Part shown: positions 60,301 through 64,000 of the stretch, in pieces
Position numbering within the stretch: the stretch's first letter is position 1
Layout of the letters: each line of letters starts with the position of its first letter
DNA from: Amaurobius ferox
Taxonomy: Eukaryota; Arthropoda; Arachnida; Araneae; Amaurobiidae
DNA: 64,000 nucleotides
NCBI GenBank assembly: GCA_951213105.1
Contig: OX578133.1
Location: 138,675,203-138,739,202 of the forward strand
Direction of reading: 5' to 3'
Notes under the pieces: model-generated
Told to the model about the DNA's origin: nothing
What the model saw: the letters and a program-made list of their open reading frames with translations, nothing else
Database searches by the model: none
Translations under genes and position numbers: made by a program

Positions 60301-62907
60301 TGGTGGTAAAATCCCTGTCATAAATTATTATACAATATTATGCATAAACAGAGACGCATTTAAATGAAATCAGACATAATCGTATTTAGATACATTGTGG
60401 AGTCCAGTTCGACAATAAGAGCTGGCAATTTTGTCCCAGTAGATCAACAGTAGAGCGTCGGCTGGCCAGTTCGGAGATCCAGGGTTCGATTTCCGGTTAG
60501 GGCAGCAAGGATCTTTACAGTGGCGCCCGAATAAATCAACCCTGTAGGTTAGTGCAAAGATGTCGGAAGTCTGAAAGTGACCCTAATATGACTAGCACGG
60601 ATTCAATGAACTCTGGGATATGGAGCACTGATTTCAAATTAAGAGGATAATGGCCACGCAGGATACTTACCTGGGTAAAAATAGTAGTATCAGGAGGCTA
60701 ACCTGAGGTAGAAATAACAGGAGGTGGTCAGTCAGATTGACAGTTGCACGCCAATCTGACATTAGAGAGTGGAGAATGCAGAGTCTACTTGGACAATAAG
60801 AGCTTGCAATTTCGTTCCAATAGCTCAACGGTAGAGCATCGGCTGGCCAGTTCGGAGATCCAGGGTTCGATTCCCGGTTGGGGCAGCAAGGGTCTTTACA
60901 ACATCAATGTGTTAAATTACTTTCATGATAGAATACAGCAGTTATTACCAACCATTTACGCTGGCGTCCTAAAATTTGAAACACATGCCTGGCGACTCAG
61001 CGCAAATATTTTTAACAATAACAAGACCTATTTTGCGCCCCGTAAAAAGCTGGGCCGCAACCCAGTTGGGAACCAATGGAATAGAGTGATGGACGTTCTA
61101 TCGTTTACATTTAAATTTGTTATAAAAAATAAACAATAGTATTGGTTATAAAAAATAATATAGTCTAGAAACATTCAACTGTCAAAGAAATATTCAAAAA
61201 TACTATATTTTGACAGAAAATATCATGCATATTATTATATAAATTTACATAAGTTTGGAAATGCTATGAATTTTTTTATTATGTTTTATTACGTAATAGT
61301 TAAAGTGACGGCTCTATTTTAAGACGAACATTAGAACATAAGAATTTCTGAATCTACCTCAATTTAGACTACTAATCTCGAGATTTCAATATATGCATTA
61401 AAATTGAAGATAAAATAAATAATAAAAAAATATTATGGATTATGAATACCTAATTCGTTTTAGTGTCTCTTTTCTACTCAACATTTCAATATATGCATTA
61501 AAGATGGAAGATAAGATAGTCACATTTTTTTATAGATTATGAATAAATATACCTTGTGTGCCTTTTCTACACATCTCAACAGTATATGCATTAAAGATGA
61601 AGATAAGATAAATAGTCAAATTTTCTTTATGGATTATGGATAACTTGTGTCTTTTTTTGTCCCTTTTAAGAATCACAAAGTTATCCTTGCCAAGAGAAAT
61701 CTTAACAACATAATTCCTAGATCCGGAAACACCCCTTAGTGAAACATTCCCTTAGTGAACTTGAGCTGCAAGGCCCACCTGTGATTGAACGGTTCACTCT
61801 CTGTCCTTCAGATATATTATAGGATCCAGGTTTGAATCCCGTGAATGGATAGAGAAGAGTGTATATACAAACATGTTCGTATTATTGCTAAATTCACTTT
61901 AAACTGTAGCTTCTGGTAAAAGTAGGTTTTGTGCACATAAAAAAATAAAAAAATATCGTCAAAATAATCTAATCCTGTCAAACTCGAGCGCTGAAAGAAT
62001 CAACTAAAAATAGTTTTCCTCTTAAATTCTTTGTGTGGTAAGTAAACCTTCTGCTTCCTACAGGGCAGCTGGATTTCTGATTCTAAAAGAATTGCTTGGT
62101 GTATATGTTTACAGTGTAGGAAAAACGCAAGAGTCACATTACAACGCAAAGAAATTCATAGTCACAAAATTCATCGCATAGGTGATGCCCCCCAAAGCAA
62201 GGAATCGCGCAGTACTGAAATCCATGGATCGGTTTCGACCAAATAGCTAATATGTACACTAGCATTACGAACATTTTCAAAGTACTGCATTTTTATGGAC
62301 ATTGGAGGAGGTTCGCAAAATTACTATTATTAAATACATTAAACCAATTATTAAACAACTTAGTTTATTTTTTACGCTTTAAATAAATTCCATGATACTT
62401 AAAAAAGTAACGGCTTGGATAATCTTTCCTTAATTAAATTTTATGCATAGCATGTAGGAGGTTCGGCGATTAGCATAATAACGACTCAAAGCAAGTTTTC
62501 TTGCTACCAGTACAATTAAAACGCGAAACACCAGCCGCTGCACTGCGAGCGCGATTCCCAAAAGCATACTTTATACAAAATGAGGCTAGATCAAAACTTT
62601 ATCTTTAAGTGCTAAGCCAATGGTTTTGCGCCTTGTTTCAAAGATAAAAGTACTCGAAAATATTTATGAGTTTCTTTAAAACGAAATATAATCACCCCAC
62701 GATAAAACATTTAAAAATAAATGTCCAATCTAATATATATTTATATATATATCGGGAGAAGGGTATTCTATATATACAGTTTTTCCTTACCTCATTTACC
62801 TCAGTTTTTTCTTCTGTAATTTCCACCGGTCCATCTTCGCTCTCAACCGTAACTTTAGTCTTCTTTTTTGTTTTCTTAATTTTCTTGACTTCCCCGTCTT
62901 CAGACAT
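21189..62907 (-). CDS. Lmpt: Limpet / four-and-a-half LIM domain protein, six coding exons
   Basis: Join of 62907-62791, 44796-44596, 33859-33685, 28498-28329, 23805-23619 and 21346-21189 gives an uninterrupted 335-aa protein. All introns begin GT and end AG, and phases match (0, 0, 1, 0, 1). Residues 1-39 are a Lys/Glu-rich leader. Residues 40-92 are a half LIM, with full LIM domains at about 94-147, 155-214, 216-273 and 275-330. LIM domains bind two zinc ions through C/H residues and act as protein-protein adaptors. FHL/Limpet proteins are known at muscle sarcomeres and in the nucleus as transcriptional cofactors. The order of domains, the GIGGTRFISFEDRNWHNDCF segment and the C-terminal CAKQRLM match my knowledge of insect Limpet. 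Arthropod Limpet also has long isoforms starting elsewhere. An additional upstream exon completing the first LIM is not visible here, so this may be a short isoform. Confidence 0.9.
21640..21880. repeat. Degenerate minisatellite
   Basis: Roughly ten imperfect units of about 20-25 bp around CTATTTAGACATTTTGCAAA, drifting in spacing. Confidence 0.6.
22531..23107. repeat. Tandem duplication, ~292-bp period
   Basis: Copy 1 (22531-22822) and copy 2 (22823-23107) both start ATTATTAAACA and share AAATACGATAACAT, TTTAGCTTTCTGTGGAACAC and TTTAAAGTTTCTAAAAA. About 85% alike by eye. Confidence 0.85.
23619..23805 (-). CDS. Lmpt: Lmpt exon 5: rest of LIM4 and start of LIM5
   Basis: The 187-nt exon follows the acceptor TTTCCATTTATAG and reads IITAGGVTYRNEPWHRECFS, then LAGQRFTSRDEKPYCAEC, FGELFAKK and CTACNKPIT. 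One base of a split Gly codon precedes GTAAAA (phase 1). Zinc ligands are complete. A copy of a dispersed repeat begins about 17 nt upstream of this acceptor in transcript sense, so polypyrimidine and branch-site sequence are very compressed. Confidence 0.95.
23822..25049 (+). repeat. Repeat family R, copy 1
   Basis: Starts AAAGATCAATCATGCTTAAA and ends near TAAAGTGTTAAATAC. Shares ordered blocks with 57003-57790, 57791-59272 and 63360-63770, including TTGATTATGAAACACTTTCC, AATTAGGTCCCATAGGG and TTCAACCCGGGTTCAATCC. Non-coding and unclassified. It abuts the exon 5 acceptor. Confidence 0.85.
25325..25560 (+). pseudogene. Mariner-like/DUF4817 helix-turn-helix remnant
   Basis: Frame from 25434 reads IECLTPQQRVTVIKTYYQTQ then STVVKTQRKLSEIFGRS, then a stop. 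This resembles the N-terminal HTH (DUF4817-like, TPxQRxxIVxxYYxxxxSVxxTxRxLRxxFGR) of mariner/IS630-type arthropod elements. An AGGTTGTCGTAAAAGAAGCG motif upstream (about 25328) could be a terminus. The catalytic domain is absent. Confidence 0.5.
25561..26501. other. AT-rich intronic sequence
   Basis: Nothing recognised beyond low-complexity A/T runs. Confidence 0.5.
26502..26677 (-). mobile_element. Two SINE-tail insertions sharing one target duplication
   Basis: The 14-mer GAGATACAGTGTAG occurs at 26502-26515, 26577-26590 and 26664-26677. Between copies 1 and 2 lies a 61-bp minus-strand SINE tail (GAAAGCCCAGACC...GAATGGCC). Between copies 2 and 3 lies a 73-bp tail of the other subtype, with TTGTTGTTGTTG (inverted CAA tail) and the ACCGTCCGAC body. 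Confidence 0.9.
26740..27958 (+). mobile_element. Non-LTR retrotransposon relic (Jockey-like?), ORF1 C-terminus + 3'UTR
   Basis: Reads NLSYPEAYKIVLN, GNVSYAEAATSKIVKSIS, then Ser/Thr/Asn-rich sequence such as the region after zinc knuckles in LINE ORF1. Ends with GCGCCATTAAACCCCAATCA and a TCAA/CCAA repeat, a LINE-type 3' end. No RT present. Clade uncertain. Confidence 0.6.
28329..28498 (-). CDS. Lmpt: Lmpt exon 4: rest of LIM3 and start of LIM4
   Basis: The 170-nt exon begins after ATTATCTTCTAG and completes the split Gly codon, then reads TKKMEYKGHQWHEKCFTC, IGTRSFIPRDNDIYC and TTCYEQKFATR, ending CIKCNQ before GTAAAA (phase 0). All second-half LIM3 zinc ligands and the first CxxC of LIM4 are present. 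There are no stops or frameshifts, consistent with an intact gene. Confidence 0.95.
28499..33684 (-). other. Lmpt intron 3
   Basis: 5186-bp GT-AG intron. Apart from the LINE fragment at 29469-29642 it is AT-rich. Frames at 29757-30050, 30087-30509 and 32477-32755 (minus) have no recognisable domain. A short repeat CAGTAATAAGCTAC occurs three times at 30617-30680. A segment near 31180-31275 (TATAGGGCAACTGGATTT) has a relative at about 62010-62130. Confidence 0.85.
29469..29642 (+). pseudogene. LINE ORF2 C-terminal fragment
   Basis: Reads KSTRKRRRRRPKLR, a stop, then TDRVDKAFIVLNTRNWRNLA, CRKGWNILIENARTHTKL and SSQ with a stop. The pattern R-R-G-R-P-x-x-R-W-x-D-x-V, NWR, W..L...A..H..L is the conserved C-terminal tail of many arthropod non-LTR ORF2 proteins. 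Confidence 0.65.
33685..33859 (-). CDS. Lmpt: Lmpt exon 3: rest of LIM2 and start of LIM3
   Basis: The 175-nt exon begins after TTAATACAG with DLSYKEKHWHESCFLCNKC and ends CDGCNEVFRA plus one base of a split Gly codon before GTAACT (phase 1). The zinc ligands of LIM2 (H, C, C, C, C, C) are all present, and the first CxxC of LIM3 closes the exon. SLVDKPFGSKAEK matches the conserved FHL LIM2 core. It joins exon 2 at ...IDSK/DLSYK and exon 4 at ...FRA-G/TKKMEYK, both continuous with the family. Confidence 0.95.
34005..34094 (-). mobile_element. Short SINE-tail insertion with target duplication
   Basis: About 60 bp (GAAAACCCAGACCACCCGAC to GAGTGGCCAT), same subtype as the first insertion at 26516. 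Flanked by GCCTTTATATTCAT on both sides (about 34006-34019 and 34081-34094). Confidence 0.85.
37245..37749 (-). mobile_element. tRNA-LTR miniature LTR retrotransposon (TRIM-like), copy 2
   Basis: 505 bp on the minus strand. The 5' LTR is 37749-37626 (TGCAGAGTCC...CTCTGCA). After one base a primer binding site TGGCGCCCGAACAAATC starts at 37624. The non-coding body is ~255 bp. A purine tract AGAGGGTGAAGAA precedes the 3' LTR (37367-37245, ends CTTTACA). AATC flanks both sides (37241-37244 and 37750-37753). Each LTR carries a tRNA-like segment with TAGCTCAACGG and GATTCGATTCC or GGTTCAATTCC. No gag or pol, so it needs helper proteins. Confidence 0.9.
37953..38150 (-). other. Unidentified short open stretch
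   Basis: Begins MKLSMEGVKKTLKRCGC and includes FDWLIHLGGNGWCQHML. Composition is protein-like (more balanced than the surrounding AT-rich DNA), but I recognise no family and no splice context. It could be a fragment of a repeat-encoded protein. Confidence 0.25.
38222..39800. repeat. Polypurine (GA-rich) tract with (GA)n, (TA)n and GATA
   Basis: About 1.5 kb with almost only purines on the plus strand: (GA)n at 38293-38330, TA runs at about 38644-38660 and 38714-38769, many AAAGAGGGAAAGTA-like units at 39560-39690, and GATA repeats to 39800. In the Lmpt pre-mRNA it is a C/U tract. Long Ser/Leu/Phe-rich frames here (up to 283 aa) are artefacts. Confidence 0.95.
39870..41520. repeat. Degenerate ~147-bp tandem array
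   Basis: Recurring unit around CCTCCAGAAGCCTC, GACCTAGAAGGCTGAATCTT, TTGCACACTTATAGTATCGA and CAGAACCTAACG, seen near 40030, 40831, 40975, 41122, 41270 and 41434 (spacings about 144-164). A ~520-bp unrelated stretch at about 40130-40650 interrupts it, including the frame at 40246-40611, for which I see no function. Confidence 0.8.
41850..42080 (+). repeat. CT/CTAT microsatellite next to a dispersed repeat end
   Basis: GTTTTGGGATATCTAGAACA and CGAAAAAACTAATTTTAGCG (41880-41925) precede (CT)n and (CTAT)n. The same non-repetitive piece precedes a TG-rich microsatellite at 63850-63950. Confidence 0.85.
44010..44585. repeat. Tandem duplication, ~280-bp period, beside exon 2 donor
   Basis: Copy 1 (about 44010-44292) and copy 2 (about 44293-44585) share CGCGTCGG.TAAAAGT, TATAACAAACG, CAATAAACA.CTTAAACAA and AAAATAAAGCTGGAAT. 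The second copy ends ~10 bp from the exon 2 splice donor (44595). Confidence 0.85.
44596..44796 (-). CDS. Lmpt: Lmpt exon 2: half LIM domain and start of LIM2
   Basis: Sixty-seven codons between an AG acceptor (TTTCTCATGTGCAG) and GTAAGA donor, phase 0 at both ends. It starts LIFSGEYTKAM and continues WHSGHFCCWQC, YVLRDDHPYC and TRCYEQVFSNTC, then opens the next LIM with CDECGKIIGIDSK. The histidine replacing Cys in WHSGHF is what Testin/Prickle-type LIM1 domains show. The first CxxC pair of this LIM is missing from the exon, so when joined to exon 1 only half a LIM domain is made. A start at the in-frame Met two codons upstream (44802) is rejected because the acceptor AG lies inside that reading. 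Confidence 0.95.
45276..45340 (-). repeat. tRNA-like SINE head
   Basis: Minus strand: CAGTAACTCAGTTCATAGAG (A box region) and CGGCTCGAATCCCTC (B box), then GGTATGATTTTGTG. Too diverged for a functional tRNA. Confidence 0.55.
45433..45530 (-). repeat. tRNA-like SINE head, second copy
   Basis: Minus strand: CAGTAGCTCTGTCAGTGAAG and GTGTTCGAGTCACTG, then GGTATGACTTTGTTC. The shared GGTATGAYTTTGT after the B box makes it the same family as 45276-45340. Confidence 0.55.
48308..48385. repeat. (AAT)n microsatellite, two blocks
   Basis: TAA/AAT runs at about 48310-48334 and 48348-48384, each followed by TTGGATTTT. Looks like a duplicated unit. Confidence 0.85.
48990..49117. repeat. ~32-bp tandem repeat
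   Basis: Three to four units of TTTTTTACAGTTGGTCACAC plus AGTTGG, ending at the left target duplication of the hAT MITE. Confidence 0.85.
49128..49821. mobile_element. Non-autonomous hAT element with 8-bp target duplication
   Basis: Termini CAGAGGTCCACCAATCTG and, inverted, CAGGGATCTGCAACCTTT, the usual hAT CAGRGGTC form. The direct repeat CTTTAGAG flanks both ends (49120-49127 and 49822-49829). No transposase. The right half (about 49555-49800) contains six degenerate ~45-bp units around ATACTGGTGCTCCCTAGAA, echoing the CTGGTGCTTG next to the left terminus. Confidence 0.92.
51100..51720 (-). mobile_element. Helitron-like fragment, inverse orientation
   Basis: The minus strand reads GAAAATCTGTCTGTATGTAT, ATCACGGGAGAACGACTG and ATGAAATTTTGTGGGTA, the 5' region of the element at 53633. 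At 51105-51175 it also holds repeated GGCTAAACACAATATATGAG, the inverse of 54265-54325. Contains a 16-bp minisatellite (51481-51539). Confidence 0.7.
51481..51539. repeat. 16-bp minisatellite
   Basis: TCGACAACCACTGATC repeated three times after a partial unit. Confidence 0.95.
53470..53570. repeat. TTATTAGTATTAAC repeats and 47-bp palindrome
   Basis: Four TTAGTATTAA motifs in a row. The last is part of a perfect palindrome of two 22-bp arms (53524-53545 and 53549-53570) around TTT, with outer ends GGCGTG and CACGCC. Confidence 0.95.
53633..55939 (+). mobile_element. Helitron-like element 1, non-autonomous
   Basis: Starts TCTATATAAATAAAATTG after an A and ends with a short hairpin TCCGT-ACGAAGA-ACGGG, then CTAG before T (55936-55939), the Helitron 3' form. 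No Rep/helicase ORF. The 5' part contains two copies of the GAACGGCTGAACCGAAT block (about 53685 and 53832), a 28-bp triplet repeat TTATATATTGTGTTTAGCTA (54250-54325), and degenerate units with GGGTATATCTTCTAAT (54376, 55227, 55475, 55605). Confidence 0.7.
55942..56935 (+). mobile_element. Helitron-like element 2, directly adjacent
   Basis: Starts TCTATATAAATATAACTG two bases after element 1, carries the same ATCACGGAAGAAC block, and ends TTCGT-ACAAAGA-ACGGG then CTAG (56932-56935) before T. The interior includes a GC-richer segment (56090-56400) unlike element 1, possibly acquired DNA. Its minus-strand frame (56146-56361) is unrecognised. Confidence 0.7.
57003..57790 (+). repeat. Repeat family R, copy 2 (3' truncated)
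   Basis: Begins CAAGCAATATCTATCATGCA and runs to GGTCACGTGACCTCG, where copy 3 begins head-to-tail. Confidence 0.85.
57791..59272 (+). repeat. Repeat family R, copy 3 (interrupted by SINE)
   Basis: Begins CAAGAAGGATCAATCATGCA and ends near TCAACTATGTCGTAAAATG. The SINE at 58516-58800 splits it. It retains a GACAGACAGACAGA segment that copy 1 lacks. Confidence 0.85.
58516..58800 (+). mobile_element. tRNA-derived SINE, full length, with 15-bp target duplication
   Basis: The tRNA head starts GGGTGCGGTATCCCAGTGG, with TGGTTAGCGCG (A box) and GGTTCGATTCC (B box), and ends GCCACTGCC. The body includes CCTTCCGAGAGATTGG, CCTCCCCCACTGAGTTCCGG and GGTAGGTCGGACGGTCTGG. The tail is (CAA)n. The direct repeat ACAAGATGGATGGCA lies at 58501-58515 and 58800-58814. 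Best-preserved copy in the window. Confidence 0.95.
59273..60391. other. Unclassified intronic sequence
   Basis: AT-rich. The frame at 59663-59851 is unrecognised. Nothing else seen. Confidence 0.4.
60396..60900 (+). mobile_element. tRNA-LTR miniature LTR retrotransposon (TRIM-like), copy 1
   Basis: 505 bp. 5' LTR 60396-60519 (TGTGGAGTCC...CTTTACA) and 3' LTR 60777-60900 (TGCAGAGTCT...CTTTACA), each 124 bp and about 87% alike. Primer binding site TGGCGCCCGAATAAATC begins at 60521, one base after the LTR. Purine-rich AGAGAGTGGAGAA (60764-60776) lies directly before the 3' LTR. ACAT flanks both ends (60392-60395 and 60901-60904). In the 3' LTR a tRNA-like unit spans 60814-60885: acceptor strands GTTCCAA/TTGGGGC, D arm GCTC/GAGC, A box TAGCTCAACGG (60821-60831), B box GGTTCGATTCC (60864-60874). 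The body is non-coding. Confidence 0.92.
60905..62784. other. Intronic sequence before exon 1
   Basis: Contains a short tandem theme ATATGCATTAAAGATGAAGA at about 61391, 61490 and 61571, and GATCCAGGTTTGAATCCC (about 61822), a lone B-box-like motif. No gene seen. Confidence 0.4.
62791..62907 (-). CDS. Lmpt: Lmpt coding exon 1 (short-isoform first exon)
   Basis: Thirty-nine codons from ATG at 62907, followed by GTAAGG at 62790-62785 (phase 0). The start context AAACATGT has A at -3. The peptide begins MSEDGEVKKIKKTKKKTK and is highly basic, then acidic up to EKTEVNE. It has no zinc ligands. A GTAAAT lies six codons earlier, but GTAAGG is the stronger donor and keeps phase 0 with exon 2. Upstream bases 62908-63000 probably include 5'UTR. 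Its link to exon 2, 18 kb away, is inferred from phase compatibility and from Lys-rich leaders I associate with short arthropod FHL isoforms. It could instead belong to another gene, but nothing else nearby could use it. Confidence 0.72.
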
Positions 62908-63359
62908 GTTTCCGGCTAAGTCGAGTGTTTACTTGCGATGCTTTAGCCTTAAAGAATTGCTGAAGCACTTTGACACAAACGTGATGAACTTCCCACCTCT
63001 GCCCACATGACGAGGAAAATTACCTATTCACAGGTTTGCCCTCATATCTTATGAGAAAAGACCGCCAAGTTTCGCCAAGAAAAAACTTTAATATCTGGAG
63101 ATATTTTTTAAATCACAGTTAGATAAGTTTTAGAATGAACCATGTAGCATTCAACGGAACTGTTTGCTTGTACATATTAAAGCTCACTTCTGTAATACGT
63201 ACTCTACACTTCGTGGTTGCATTAACTTATGAAAAAACTAATACACGATGTTAGGGAATTCACACGGCCGGAGAAAGGTAGCTGGTAGCATTTTTAGGGA
63301 CAATGCAAGAACCCCGTGTTCGATCTTTGTTTGTAGTTTAGAGTGTATTTTAAATAAAA

Positions 63360-63770
63360 ACAAGAAAGATCAATCATGCATAAGCATTGATTATGAAACA
63401 CTTTCCAACTGAAATGTAATTTCATTTAAAAATTTCTAAAATGTGATTCATTCAGTGGTAATATCTTTTACATTATCACAGTACTACAGTAATTTATTAT
63501 ACTTAAATATTTAAAACTGTATCGAAATATAAATCATCTGATTCTTTATGCAAAATCAATGAATATTTCATTCATATAAATTGTATTCCAGACTCCAGAG
63601 CTAAATAATTTTGTGTGAAAAAAATTCAGCAATTCTTATGTAATTCATCTTACAATCGCTTGAGATATTTGCATTCTGCATATGTTAAAATTAGGCTTCC
63701 TTGAAGAAATAATAAAAGTTTAGGGATCATTTAAAATCACAACTATTGTAATTGCATAGGCACGGAATTT
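63360..63770 (+). repeat. Repeat family R, copy 4 (partial)
   Basis: Begins CAAGAAAGATCAATCATGCA and shares TTGATTATGAAACACTTTCC and CAGACTCCAGAGCTAAATAA with copies 2 and 3. Confidence 0.8.
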
Positions 63771-63779
63771 AGATACACA

Positions 63780-63960
63780 GATAATATATATGTGTATGTG
63801 TATGTACTCAAAGTATTGGAATCGTGCCGAAGATCGGAACTCGAATTTTCAAAGGATCTACATGTTTTGGGACTTCTAGAACACGAAAAAACTAGTTTTA
63901 GGAAGACGTCTGTGTGTGTAAGGGTGTATCTGTGTATGTTTCTGTGTGTCTGTGTGGATA
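63780..63960 (+). repeat. TG-rich microsatellite with dispersed repeat end
   Basis: GTTTTGGGACTTCTAGAACA and CGAAAAAACTAGTTTTAGGA precede a TGTG-rich stretch, the same arrangement as at 41880-42075, where CT/CTAT follows. Confidence 0.7.
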
Positions 63961-64000
63961 TTACATCCACTCCAATTGAAAACCTAATGGACCGAATTTC

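Larger units (their letters stand above)
44797..62790 (-). other. Lmpt intron 1
   Basis: 18-kb GT-AG intron packed with insertions: tRNA-like SINEs, a hAT MITE, Helitron-like elements, repeat R copies, a full SINE and a miniature LTR element. Nothing recognised in 46000-48290 or 49850-51090. Frames at 46561-46848, 47106-47351 and 52399-52701 show no known domain. Confidence 0.75.
62908..64000. other. Upstream of Lmpt exon 1
   Basis: Probably 5'UTR and promoter or a further intron for the minus-strand gene. No upstream exon or TATA box can be assigned. It holds repeat R copy 4 and, at the end, a dispersed repeat with TG microsatellite. Confidence 0.4.

Noticed and set aside
60814..60885. Functional tRNA gene in the LTR
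   Set aside because: It occurs four times as part of LTRs, has a weak anticodon arm and mismatched T stem, and is not followed by a Pol III T-run terminator.
60396..60900. Simple tandem SINE dimer
   Set aside because: The 4-bp target duplication, TG/CA termini, PBS and purine tract at exact positions in two independent copies fit an LTR element better.
62666..63010. Plus-strand 114-aa frame over exon 1
   Set aside because: Shadow of the minus-strand coding exon and its flank; no family match.

Overview
The window is AT-rich animal DNA with kilobase-scale introns and dense transposon debris. I read it as an arthropod, most likely a spider or other chelicerate. That is an inference from the LIM protein and the mix of transposon families, not something one sequence proves.

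One host gene is supported. It is an arthropod four-and-a-half-LIM protein (Limpet/FHL) on the minus strand. Its start codon is at 62907 and its stop ends at 21189. Six coding exons (62791-62907, 44596-44796, 33685-33859, 28329-28498, 23619-23805, 21189-21346) join in frame across five GT-AG introns of 18.0, 10.7, 5.2, 4.5 and 2.3 kb. The product is 335 aa: a lysine/glutamate-rich N-terminus, half a LIM domain and four full LIM domains. Every internal intron cuts a LIM domain just after its first CxxC pair, so exons are offset by half a domain.

Bases 1-21000, downstream of the gene, are a transposon graveyard. They hold two RNase H-type non-LTR retrotransposons (1-4210, and about 6774-10432, the latter interrupted by a 1.1 kb inverted-repeat element that itself carries a SINE tail), a tRNA-headed SINE (4511-4784), a small MITE (4845-5014), two decayed hAT transposases (11560-12425 and 16492-17345) and two decayed Penelope-like elements with GIY-YIG remnants (about 14790-15620 plus, about 18290-20022 minus).

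The introns hold younger and more informative insertions. These are two 505-bp miniature LTR elements (37245-37749 and 60396-60900) whose 124-bp LTRs are built around a tRNA-like cloverleaf with Pol III A and B boxes; a non-autonomous hAT with a perfect 8-bp target duplication (49128-49821); two Helitron-like elements in a row (53633-55939 and 55942-56935); SINE-tail insertions with target duplications, including two at one target; a four-copy unclassified repeat family; a 1.5 kb polypurine tract followed by a degenerate ~147-bp tandem array; and several tandem duplications.

The strongest candidate for something undescribed is the tRNA-LTR miniature element. It has TG...CA termini, a tRNA-Lys-type primer binding site, a purine tract and 4-bp target duplications, but carries a Pol III promoter inside each LTR. 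This resembles the arrangement of plant Cassandra elements, which carry 5S promoters.
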